In this document: positions 35,529 to 42,964 of the stretch, piece after piece | How positions within the stretch are numbered: the first letter of the stretch is position 1 | Layout: every line of letters starts with the position of its first letter | Origin: Olsenella porci | GTDB lineage: Bacteria; Actinomycetota; Coriobacteriia; Coriobacteriales; Atopobiaceae | NCBI RefSeq assembly: GCF_009695875.1 | Contig: NZ_VUNC01000005.1 | Coordinates: forward strand, 1 to 64,000 | Length of the DNA: 64,000 bases | Direction of reading: 5' to 3' | Notes under the pieces: generated by a model | The model's input: only the letters and a program-made list of their open reading frames with translations | Told to the model about the DNA's origin: nothing | The model's database searches: none | Made by a program: the position numbers and the translations under genes

Positions 35529-36565
35529 GGAGGGTCCTCATCATCGCCACGGGCGGCACGATCGCCTCGATGCAGGACGATCGGGGCCTCTCGCCCCAGC
35601 TGACCGGCGCCGAGATAGCTGCTTACGTGCCGCAGCTGGCAGACGTGGCAGAGGTGGGCTTTGTTCAGCCCATGAACATAGACAGCACCAACATGCGCCC
35701 CACCGACTGGCTGCGCATACGCGACGTTATAGAGGACGCCTACGACGACTACGACGGCTTTGTGGTCCTGCACGGCACGGATACCATGGCATACACGGCG
35801 GCGGCGCTGAGCTACCTGGTGCAGGACAGCCCCAAGCCCATCGTGCTCACGGGCTCCCAGCAGCCCATGGCAAACCCGTTCACCGACGCCAAGCTCAACC
35901 TGTACCACTCGGTGCTGTATGCGACGACGCCCGGCTCGCGCGACGTGAGCGTGGTCTTTGGCGGCAAGGTCATCGCCGGGACGCGCGCCCACAAGCAGCG
36001 CACCATGAGCTACAACGCCTTCACCAGCGTGAACTACCCGCTTCCCGCGGTCATCCGTGGCAACCGCGTGGTGCGGGACGTCGCCATGGGAATGTCGATC
36101 ACGAGACAGGAGGACGAGCCCCTACCCAATGGGGACGGCTCCTCTCGCCCCACCTTCTACCGCTGCCTGGACGAGCGCGTGGTGGTGCTGCGCCTGACGC
36201 CCGAGCTACAGCCGAGCATCCTGGACCTTCTCTCCCGCGACTACCAGGCGGTCATCCTCGAGACCTTTGGCATTGGGGGCATCCCCGAGTACGAGGGCGG
36301 CTCGTGGAAGCGCGCAATCTTTGACTGGGTGGGGTCAGGTCGCACGCTGGTGCTGACCACGCAGGTGAACGAGGAGGGCATGGACCTGGGGGTCTACGAG
36401 GTGGGCCACGACTACGCCGAGCACCCGGGCATCCTCAAGGGAGACGACATGACCACCGAGGCGCTGGTGGCAAAGACCATGTGGGCGCTGGGGCAGGCGA
36501 GAGACGCGGACGAGACGCGCGAGTTGTTCTACCGCCCCGTCAACCACGACCGCATGCCGCGCTAA
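35525..36565 (+). CDS. L-asparaginase, type I
   Basis: 346 residues. ATGGTIAS near residue 9 is the first catalytic threonine motif, and VVLHGTDTMAYTA the second, with the Thr-Asp pair. ETFGIGGIPEYEGG belongs to the C-terminal domain. There is no signal peptide, so it is the cytosolic type I that hydrolyses asparagine to aspartate and ammonia. The ATG overlaps the HD gene stop. Confidence 0.94.
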   Translation: MRRVLIIATGGTIASMQDDRGLSPQLTGAEIAAYVPQLADVAEVGFVQPMNIDSTNMRPTDWLRIRDVIEDAYDDYDGFVVLHGTDTMAYTAAALSYLVQDSPKPIVLTGSQQPMANPFTDAKLNLYHSVLYATTPGSRDVSVVFGGKVIAGTRAHKQRTMSYNAFTSVNYPLPAVIRGNRVVRDVAMGMSITRQEDEPLPNGDGSSRPTFYRCLDERVVVLRLTPELQPSILDLLSRDYQAVILETFGIGGIPEYEGGSWKRAIFDWVGSGRTLVLTTQVNEEGMDLGVYEVGHDYAEHPGILKGDDMTTEALVAKTMWALGQARDADETRELFYRPVNHDRMPR

Positions 36566-36571
36566 CCCCCG

Positions 36572-37021
36572 CTATGCCTCCGCGTTGACCGCAAGGCCGA
36601 GGAACACGCACAGGATGGCGGCGGCGATATTGCACACGTACGCCGGGACGCTCCCCACGATTCCGCCCACGAAGACGGTGAATCCAATGCCCACGACGGA
36701 GAGCGTGAGCCAAGCTGCCGCAGAGACCGCGGCGGGGAGGGCAAACCTGCGACGGCGCGAGGCTCGCAGCCCCAGGGCTCCCGAGACGGCGGCGGCGATC
36801 AGGTTGACGACAAAGACGAGAGCCACTGCCGGAGCCCCCGCGTCCAGGACTCCTTTGCCGCCAAACAGCACGTTGCCCAAGCCGCCCAGGACGTCGAGGC
36901 CAAATGCGAAATGGGCGATGGCTGCGGCGAGGACGACGATGCTCACGACCAGAACCACCAGGGAGACGACGCCGAGGAACGACTGGACGATTGGCCTGCC
37001 GCCCGAGCCCATGTACCTCAT
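36572..37021 (-). CDS. Four-helix membrane protein, unknown
   Basis: 149 residues with about four hydrophobic segments (near 15-40, 58-80, 92-113 and 120-145) and RASRRRR between the second and third. It reads towards asparaginase on the opposite strand. GGGAGGTCAG precedes ATG 37021. No family recognised; the gene is short and composition is strongly Ala/Val. Confidence 0.7.
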   Translation of the reverse strand: MRYMGSGGRPIVQSFLGVVSLVVLVVSIVVLAAAIAHFAFGLDVLGGLGNVLFGGKGVLDAGAPAVALVFVVNLIAAAVSGALGLRASRRRRFALPAAVSAAAWLTLSVVGIGFTVFVGGIVGSVPAYVCNIAAAILCVFLGLAVNAEA

Positions 37022-37401
37022 CTGACCTCCCTGCTACGTTTGAGTCATGTTTATTGGTGTTTGAGAAACGCATCGTGCAAACCGAGAAAGCATAGCACAC
37101 GGTTTCACCATATTTTCATCATATTACACCTAGGAAAGCCAGATTACGGCATCAATCGCAGCGTGGGAGCCCCACGTCTGCCAGCGCTGGGCGCAGACGA
37201 TGCCGGCAGAACCGCACGGACCTTTGGCCCGCGGGGAGCTGTCGCCCAAATGTGCATCCTACGTGCATTTGTGCCGTCGCCCCTCTCCCCCGACGCGGCA
37301 AGCGGGCTTTTTTGGGAAATGCGCCAGCGCACGTGGCACAATCCTTGTATCACCAACACTGTGCCACCGGCCCCCACTGGCGGCGAGACAAGGAGAGTCA
37401 C
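37022..37401. other. AT-richer divergent promoter region before the pyrophosphatase gene
   Basis: No gene is supported. Positions 37035-37140 are much poorer in G and C than the rest of the window (stretches such as ATATTTTCATCATATTACACC), as expected for promoters of the two divergent genes. A GCTTTTTT run occurs near 37300 and an AAATGTGCA/TGCATTT inverted repeat near 37249-37271. I do not see a confident -35/-10 pair. Confidence 0.5.
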
Positions 37402-39063
37402 ATGCCCGAGGCAATCCGCAAGGTCAACATCATCGGTCACCTGCACCCTGACACCGACAGCATCTGCAGCGCGATAGCCCTTGCATACCTCAAGAACCAG
37501 ACGAGCGACATCGAGTACGAGCCGCGCCGCGCAGGCACCATCAACCGCGAGACCGCGTTTGTGCTCAAGCACTTTGGCGTGCCCGAGCCCCAGCTCATCA
37601 CCAGCGTTCGCCCGCAGATCAAGGACATCCAGATCCAGCACATGGCGGGCATCGACCGAGAGACCAGCCTGTTCTCCGCCTGGAACCTCATGGGCGAGAC
37701 CAAGACTGACACGCTCCCCATCACCGACGAGAAGGGTGGCCTTGAGGGCATCATCGCGGTGAAGGACATCGCCAATGCCAACATGGACGTGTTTGACACC
37801 ACGGTGGTCTCGGAGTCCAAGACCAGGTACGCCAACATCGTCGAGACGCTCAAGGGCGAGATGGTCATGGGCGACGAGGGCGCCTGTGTGGAGAGCGGCA
37901 ACGTCGTTGTGGGCACCACGCCCGAGATGATGGAGGGCAACATCCTGAAGGGCGACATCGTCCTGGTGACCAACCGCTACGAGACCCAGCGCTTTGCCGT
38001 GGAGAGCGGCGCGAGCTGCCTCATCGTGTGCAACGGCGCCGAGCTCTCGCACGTGGTGCAGGAGGCGGCGGAGAGGAACGGCTGCTCGGTCATCACCACG
38101 CCCTACTCAACGTATGCGGCCGCTCGCCTGATCAGCATGTCCACGCCCGTGCGCGCCAAGATGCTCCCCGCAAAGGACGTCCTGAGCTTCTCGGTCAACT
38201 CCACCGTGGACGACGCCCGCAAGACCATCACGCAGTCGCGCCACCGCTTCTTCCCCGTGCTGGACGAGGACGGTCGCTACGCAGGACTGGTGAGCACCCC
38301 CAACCTGCTCAACGTGAACAAGAAGCACATCATCCTCGTGGACCACAACGAGCGCTCCCAGGCGGTCGACGGCCTTGAGCAGGCCGTGATCATGGAGATC
38401 GTGGACCACCACCGCATCGGCTCCATCGAGACCTCCGCGCCCGCGATGTTCCGCAACGAGCCCGTTGGCTGCACCTGCACCATCCTGTACAAGATGTACA
38501 ACGAGCAGGACGTTGAGATCCCCAAGAGCATCGCCGGCCTGATGATGAGCGCCATCCTCTCCGACACCCTGTGCTTCCGCTCCCCCACCTGCACGCCCTT
38601 TGACGAGAAGGCAGGCCGCGCGCTCGCCAAGATCTGCGGCGAGGACGTGGACGAGTACGCGGACCAGATGTTCGACGCCGGCGCAGAGCTGACCGGGCGC
38701 ACGGCGGAGGAGGTCTTCCACCAGGACTTCAAGATCTTCTCCCGTGGCAACGCCCGCTTTGGCGTGGGCCAGGGCAGCTTCATGACCGAGAACAGCCGCA
38801 AGGCGGCGGAGGCACTGGTTGGCCCGTACCTCAAGGAGGGCGCGGCAAACGACGAGCTGCCTCTGGTGTTCTACATGTTCACGGACGTGAAGAGCCAGAC
38901 CACCGAGATGCTGTACTACGGCGAGGGCGCCGAGGACATCGTCGCGCGCGCCTTCAACGTGCAGCCCGTCGACGGCATCGCGACGCTGCCGGGCGTGGTG
39001 AGCCGCAAGAAGCAGGTCACGCCCGCCCTCATGAACACGCTGCAGGACGTGCAGGAGGACTAG
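37402..39063 (+). CDS. ppaC: Manganese-dependent inorganic pyrophosphatase with CBS and DRTGG domains
   Basis: 553 residues. GHLHPDTDS near residue 12 replaces the usual GHxNPDTDS (His for Asn), and MEIVDHHRIG is the DHH motif. A regulatory insert is made of CBS halves (about 70-125 and 250-315) with a DRTGG-type domain between, as in clostridial enzymes regulated by AMP and Ap4A. It hydrolyses pyrophosphate to phosphate. AAGGAGAG lies upstream of ATG 37402. A strong terminator follows. Confidence 0.93.
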   Translation: MPEAIRKVNIIGHLHPDTDSICSAIALAYLKNQTSDIEYEPRRAGTINRETAFVLKHFGVPEPQLITSVRPQIKDIQIQHMAGIDRETSLFSAWNLMGETKTDTLPITDEKGGLEGIIAVKDIANANMDVFDTTVVSESKTRYANIVETLKGEMVMGDEGACVESGNVVVGTTPEMMEGNILKGDIVLVTNRYETQRFAVESGASCLIVCNGAELSHVVQEAAERNGCSVITTPYSTYAAARLISMSTPVRAKMLPAKDVLSFSVNSTVDDARKTITQSRHRFFPVLDEDGRYAGLVSTPNLLNVNKKHIILVDHNERSQAVDGLEQAVIMEIVDHHRIGSIETSAPAMFRNEPVGCTCTILYKMYNEQDVEIPKSIAGLMMSAILSDTLCFRSPTCTPFDEKAGRALAKICGEDVDEYADQMFDAGAELTGRTAEEVFHQDFKIFSRGNARFGVGQGSFMTENSRKAAEALVGPYLKEGAANDELPLVFYMFTDVKSQTTEMLYYGEGAEDIVARAFNVQPVDGIATLPGVVSRKKQVTPALMNTLQDVQED

Positions 39064-39090
39064 TCGCAAGGACTATACGAGCGAACCAGG

Positions 39091-39124
39091 AGGGGGCGTC
39101 CCACGCGGGGCGCCCCCTCTTTGT
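39091..39124 (+). terminator. Intrinsic terminator of ppaC
   Basis: AGGGGGCG pairs with CGCCCCCT round twelve bases, followed by CTTTGT, 27 bases after the stop codon. Confidence 0.85.
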
Positions 39125-39168
39125 CAGAAGGTACGTCCCGTGCGTACACACGCTACGGAGCTTCTGAC
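39123..39168 (+). repeat. Family 3 element, copy 1
   Basis: It is bounded by GTCAGAAG and CTTCTGAC, an exact inverted repeat, with CGTCCCGTGCGTACACACG between. The same motifs recur at 39197 and 39279. Confidence 0.65.
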
Positions 39169-39196
39169 ATTCGCGGTGCCGGGAGAGCCCCATCTG

Positions 39197-39243
39197 CCAA
39201 AACCCTCGCAGTGTGTGTACACACGGGATAAGGTTTCTGACGT
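39197..39243 (+). repeat. Family 3 element, copy 2
   Basis: CCAAAACCCTCG, then GTGTGTACACACGGGAT, ending TTTCTGACG. Centre is a GTGTGTACACAC palindrome. Confidence 0.6.
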
Positions 39244-39278
39244 AGGGTCCATCTCTCAGAGGCTGGGAGCCCCTCCTC

Positions 39279-39326
39279 CGTCGAAAATCTCGTCCCACGC
39301 GTACACACGGGACGTACCTTCTGACA
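39279..39326 (+). repeat. Family 3 element, copy 3
   Basis: GTCGAAAATCTCGTCCC, then ACGCGTACACACGGGACGT and CTTCTGACAC. The counterpart at 49208 matches over the whole length, and similarity continues downstream to AGAATGGGACGG (39401-39412). Confidence 0.7.
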
Positions 39327-39535
39327 CGGGGCGGCTCAAGAGATGGCACAGCCCCCTGAGTCCCACGCCACCACGGTAACCGCGGGACATCAATAGGCTA
39401 AGAATGGGACGGATCATCCACCTCCTGGACAAGCTGGCCCCCGTAGGCGCCAGGCAGCATGACCCTCCCTATGAGGGCCTTCCCCCCTACCAGGTGCAAG
39501 TCGCGTTGCGAGTTGCCCCCCTTGGTGGACCCACT

Positions 39536-39625
39536 GGCAAAAGTCCCCCGATGCGAGCACTTGCGCCGAAAGACGCCTGCCAGAGAGATGGGCGAGGATC
39601 GCGTTCCCCCAGTAGGACTCACATC
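39536..39625 (-). repeat. Family 1 element, copy 1
   Basis: On the minus strand it runs from GTGAGTCC through CTGGGGGAACGCG to the core AAGTGCTCGCATCGGG (39562-39547). Confidence 0.6.
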
Positions 39626-39635
39626 ATAATTTTAA

Positions 39636-39711
39636 TTGTGGCAGCTAGCTCCAGATACGAGTGCTCATTTCCGGCTCCCCCTGCCATTCAATCCCCGAGA
39701 GGGGCCCGTTT
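39636..39711 (-). repeat. Family 1 element, copy 2 (diverged)
   Basis: The core on the minus strand reads GAGCACTCGTATCTGG (39665-39650), followed by GAGCTAGCTGCCAC. It abuts a palindrome, as does the copy at 57.7 kb. Confidence 0.55.
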
Positions 39712-39753
39712 GGCAACGAACTCCTGCGTGAGTGCTCACTTTGGGAGTTTGCC
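39712..39753. repeat. Palindrome with GTGAGTGCTCAC core
   Basis: A perfect 12-base core is extended by AACTCC / GGGAGTT and GGCA / TGCC with a small bulge. The related palindrome is at 57807. Confidence 0.65.
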
Positions 39754-39785
39754 GTCACAGAACGGGCGATGGGCGTTCACTGATG

Positions 39786-39895
39786 ACCCCTCAACTGGGG
39801 TAACGTCGGATTTGTACGGCTCCGCAGGCCGTCCTTCCACGGGGAGGCACTCGTATCGGGCTTTGGCTGCCGGCGGCAGGTGCCATTCCCCCATT
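39786..39895 (+). repeat. Family 1 element, copy 3
   Basis: CAACTGGGGTAACGTCGG, then CAGGCC, then the core AGGCACTCGTATCGGG (39845-39860) and GCTTTGGCTGCC. It aligns well with the copy at 49535. Confidence 0.65.
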
Positions 39896-39937
39896 CCATG
39901 GGCTCTTTTCCCGTGCGGGAGTCGTAGCTAAGCGAGT

Positions 39938-39955
39938 CCTCGCGAGCACTTCTCC
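39938..39955 (-). repeat. Family 1 core, copy 4 (partial)
   Basis: On the minus strand GGAGAAGTGCTCGCGAGG, matching the core GAGAAGTGCTCG of the 57.7 kb copy. Confidence 0.45.
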
Positions 39956-40064
39956 GTCAGGCAGATCCCGGAGGGGAGGCAGGATCAGCAGGGACTCCCC
40001 ATGGAGCAAACGGCCTACTCCCTGAGGGCGGAATCCACCGGAACCATTGCTGCCGCAGCGCGAG

Positions 40065-40820
40065 TCAGCTCGGACTCGTGCGTGGCACACGCTCCTCTCC
40101 CCTTCTTTGAGCACTTCGTCCGTAGGGGTCCTTGGCCCCGGAACTAGCCCCTCCGTCACGTAGGGGCGTCGCACCGGGTGGCACCCCCCGAGGGACGGGC
40201 CGCGAGGCATACAGTAGCTGGTCCAGCGTGTGTCCGTAGGATGGCAGGAACTCGTTCATGAAGTCGCGGACCTCGGGCAGCTCGGTCGCCATCTGGTCGA
40301 GCGCGGCACGGGTGGTCCTCTCTGCGGTGACGAACTCCGTGTTGCCGGCACTCCGCTCGTCCAGGCACTTGATGAGAGCGCTGAGTTTGTCCGCCGCCTT
40401 CACCAGGCGGCGGAGGAGGGCATCGCCCTCGCTCCCGTCCGACTTGAAGATTCCCTCGTAGACCGGACGGAGGTCGTTTGGCAGCGTCTGCAGGAGCCTC
40501 TCCTGCGCGGAGTCCTCCACGGCCCGGTACGCCTCACGGAGCGTGCCGTTGGCGTACTTGACGGGCGTGGGCATGTCCCCCGTAATGATCTCTGACGCAT
40601 CGTGGTACATGCCCACGAGCGCGGCGCGCTCGGCGTCGAGGTGACGACCGTAACGCTGGTTGCCAATCACACACAGCGCGTGCGCGATCATCGCGACCTC
40701 AAGCGAGTGCTCCCCCAAGTTTTCTGGGCGCGAGCTGCGCATGAGCGCCCAGCGCTCGATGTACTTGAGCCTGGAGAGAAGCGCGAGGAAGCTCGACTCG
40801 CGCGGCTGTTCCTGTTCCAT
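40065..40820 (-). CDS. YfbR-like HD-domain 5'-nucleotidase
   Basis: 251 residues. RLKYIERWALMRSS, GEHSLEVAMIAHAL and GMYHDASEIITGDMPTPVKY are the YfbR signature with the HD metal site and the substrate loop. YfbR hydrolyses deoxyribonucleoside 5'-monophosphates. The family ends near LYASRPV (about residue 205). The last 45 residues are Gly/Pro/Arg/Ser-rich and are encoded by DNA that belongs to the repeat island, including a family 1 core at 40106-40121. The tail therefore looks acquired by read-through into repeat sequence. ATG at 40820 follows GGAAGGG. Confidence 0.88.
   Translation of the reverse strand: MEQEQPRESSFLALLSRLKYIERWALMRSSRPENLGEHSLEVAMIAHALCVIGNQRYGRHLDAERAALVGMYHDASEIITGDMPTPVKYANGTLREAYRAVEDSAQERLLQTLPNDLRPVYEGIFKSDGSEGDALLRRLVKAADKLSALIKCLDERSAGNTEFVTAERTTRAALDQMATELPEVRDFMNEFLPSYGHTLDQLLYASRPVPRGVPPGATPLRDGGASSGAKDPYGRSAQRRGEERVPRTSPS
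40106..40121 (-). repeat. Family 1 core, copy 5, inside a gene end
   Basis: On the minus strand GGACGAAGTGCTCAAA, close to the GAAGTGCTCG core. It codes for part of the C-terminal tail of the nucleotidase. Confidence 0.4.
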
Positions 40821-40951
40821 GTTGACCCTTCCGTTGGGATACCGTGCCATCATACGGCCGACCCCGGACGGGATGGCCCGCCGCGCGACGAAGGGACTCG
40901 GCTGGCCTAGAATCGAACCCGTTCGCAGCCCACCTCGCAGATTGGCACCGC

Positions 40952-41779
40952 ATGCACGCGCTTCACGCACGACTTCCCAAGCACTTTGTCCTGGAGGAGC
41001 GCCTGGAGCGCTACCGGGACGCCATCGAAACCGACCCCCGCTCGTACGCGGGCGCATGGCGCGAGGCGTGCACACCCCTGGACGGCAGGCAAGCGTTCCG
41101 CGAGCTCAGGGTGGACCTTGGCTGCGGCAAGGGCGGCTTTGCCGCGGAGTCCGCCGCTCGGGAGCCCAACGTGCTGTTCGTGGGGATAGACGCCGAGCCC
41201 ATCTGCATCGCCTACGCCGCGCAGAAGGCGGTTGAGGGCGGCCTGGACAACCTGGTGCTGGTGCCGGCGCTGGGGTCAGCGGTGGACGAGCTCTTCTCCC
41301 CCGGCGAGGTGGACCGCATCATCCTCAACTTTCCCACGCCCTTTCCCAAGAAGCGCGATGCCTGGCAGCGTCTGACCCACCTCGACCAGCTGATGCGTTA
41401 CCGCACGGTGCTCGCACCCGGCGGGAGCGTGGTGCTCAAGACGGACAGCCAGCCGCTGTTCGACTTCTCGCTCACGCAGTTTGACCTGGCGGGATACCGC
41501 CTGACGTGGCGAAGCTCCGACGCCCGCCGCGACCGTCCGGACGACCCCATGAGCTGGTACGAGGAGCGCCTCTCGGCACAGGGTGCCACGGTCTTTGGGC
41601 TGGAGGCAGTCCCCGGACCCGCCCCCGAGCACGTGGAGCAGACCGCCGAACTGAGTCTGGCAGAGTACCTGCCGCAGGACCTCACCAACCTGTCGTACGT
41701 CCCCCATGGCATGGAGGGCACGGTCACCAACCTGCGCAACCTCAGGGCAAAGCGCGCAATGGGAAAGCGCGAGGGGTAA
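40952..41779 (+). CDS. trmB: tRNA (guanine-N7)-methyltransferase
   Basis: 275 residues. LRVDLGCGKGGFAAE is the SAM motif, FVGIDAEPICIAYAA motif II, and IILNFPTPFPKKRDAWQRL the TrmB active-site motif (usually PDPWPKKRH). It methylates G46 of tRNA. ATG 40952 has no clear ribosome site. A TAGAAT box lies at 40910-40915, so the transcript leader may be only about 30 bases. The frame is open back to 40844 but without conserved sequence. Confidence 0.9.
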   Translation: MHALHARLPKHFVLEERLERYRDAIETDPRSYAGAWREACTPLDGRQAFRELRVDLGCGKGGFAAESAAREPNVLFVGIDAEPICIAYAAQKAVEGGLDNLVLVPALGSAVDELFSPGEVDRIILNFPTPFPKKRDAWQRLTHLDQLMRYRTVLAPGGSVVLKTDSQPLFDFSLTQFDLAGYRLTWRSSDARRDRPDDPMSWYEERLSAQGATVFGLEAVPGPAPEHVEQTAELSLAEYLPQDLTNLSYVPHGMEGTVTNLRNLRAKRAMGKREG

Positions 41780-41793
41780 TGGGCGAGACAAAC

Positions 41794-41827
41794 GCCGCCC
41801 CCGTCTCCCAAGAGGGACGGGGGCGGC
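41794..41827. terminator. Two-way terminator between trmB and fruK
   Basis: GCCGCCCCCGTC pairs exactly with GACGGGGGCGGC round ten bases, between convergent genes. Confidence 0.8.
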
Positions 41828-41902
41828 TGCCATCTGCATGGGCTTTGGCCATGGTGGGAGTGACCTCTCCCCCAGGCAATCGCGCAAACGACGACGGTCC
41901 GC

Positions 41903-42832
41903 CTACAGCCTGGTGACGCTAACCTTGTCCACGAGGGAGTCGACGAGGTCGCGGGGGGCCGCCTGCGTGCCGGACTGCATCACGTTGGCGGCGCCGGTTG
42001 CCATCGCGAGCCTGACGGTGTCATCCAGCCCCATGCCCAGGTCCTCCGCGTAGGCGAGCGCCGCCACCACAGAGTCGCCCGCGCCAACCGTGGAGCCCAC
42101 GGGCACCTTGACGGAGCCACCCTTCACCACGTGGTCGCGGCTCACGAACATGGCACCGGCGCCACCCATGGAAACGACAACGTTGTCCAGCCCCTTCTCC
42201 ACGAGCTCGCGCGCAGCCTCCGCGACCTTGTCGTCGGTGTCGAGCTTGCGGCCCAGCATGAAGCCGAGCTCGATCTCGTTGGGCTTGATGAGGTACGGGC
42301 CGGCGGAGATGCCCGCCACCAGCTTGTCGCCGTCGGCGTCGAGGAAGACCTTGGCGCCCGCCTCCTTGAGGGCCGAGACCCACGTGGCGTACGTCCTGGG
42401 GCTTGCCCCGCGCGGGAGCGAGCCGGAGAGAACCGTGATGTCGCCGGGCTTCACGACGTCCACGAGCTGCGCCAGCATGCCGTCCAGCATCTGGTCGCTC
42501 ACCTCGGGGCCGGGCTCGTTGATGTCGGTGTGGGTGTCTCCCGTGGGGTCCACGACCTTGAGGTTGGTGCGCGTCTCTCCCTCGACCTGGAAGCTGCGGA
42601 GCTCAATGCCCTGGTCGGCCAGCATGGCGGCGATGGTATTGCCGGTGTTGCCCGCCAGGACGGCGTAGGCGACGCTGGTGCCACCCAGCTGGCGGATGAC
42701 CTTTGAGACGTTGATGCCCTTGCCGCCCGGGTCGCTGCGAAGCTGCGAGATCCGGTTGACGCGATCGAGGGTGAAGCCGTCCACCTGGGCGGTCTTGTCA
42801 AGCGCTGGGTTGAGCGTGACGGTGTAGATCAT
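41903..42832 (-). CDS. fruK: 1-phosphofructokinase, PfkB family
   Basis: 309 residues. MIYTVTLNPALDKTAQVDGF is the family start, GGKGINVSKVIRQLGG the sugar motif, and GSTVGAGDSVVAALAYA the ATP/catalytic motif with the base Asp. It makes fructose 1,6-bisphosphate from fructose 1-phosphate; tagatose 6-phosphate kinase is the main alternative. No PTS gene or fruR is adjacent. ATG at 42832. Confidence 0.87.
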   Translation of the reverse strand: MIYTVTLNPALDKTAQVDGFTLDRVNRISQLRSDPGGKGINVSKVIRQLGGTSVAYAVLAGNTGNTIAAMLADQGIELRSFQVEGETRTNLKVVDPTGDTHTDINEPGPEVSDQMLDGMLAQLVDVVKPGDITVLSGSLPRGASPRTYATWVSALKEAGAKVFLDADGDKLVAGISAGPYLIKPNEIELGFMLGRKLDTDDKVAEAARELVEKGLDNVVVSMGGAGAMFVSRDHVVKGGSVKVPVGSTVGAGDSVVAALAYAEDLGMGLDDTVRLAMATGAANVMQSGTQAAPRDLVDSLVDKVSVTRL

Positions 42833-42964
42833 GGGATCACTCGCCTTCCGTGTGCCTTGGTGCGACCGGTGCGTCCACCCCAAGTCTACCAGCGCGCGGG
42901 CCATGCCCCGACAACGTTGCCGCAAGCGTTCTGCCACGGCGGTGGGCCACCCCGCCTGGGGGCG

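Larger units (their letters stand above)
39064..40064. other. Repeat-bearing intergenic island B
   Basis: One kilobase without a credible gene. It begins with the ppaC terminator, then three family 3 elements, then at least four family 1 elements and a palindrome, listed separately. Both families have counterparts in island C (49.1-49.8 kb), and family 1 also in island D (57.3-57.95 kb). Confidence 0.65.

Noticed and set aside
39064-40064. CRISPR array in island B
   Set aside because: The repeats are diverged, differ in spacing and orientation, and no cas gene is near.
40900-40930. T-loop-like GGGTTCGATTC on the minus strand
   Set aside because: It lies just before trmB and no cloverleaf can be drawn.
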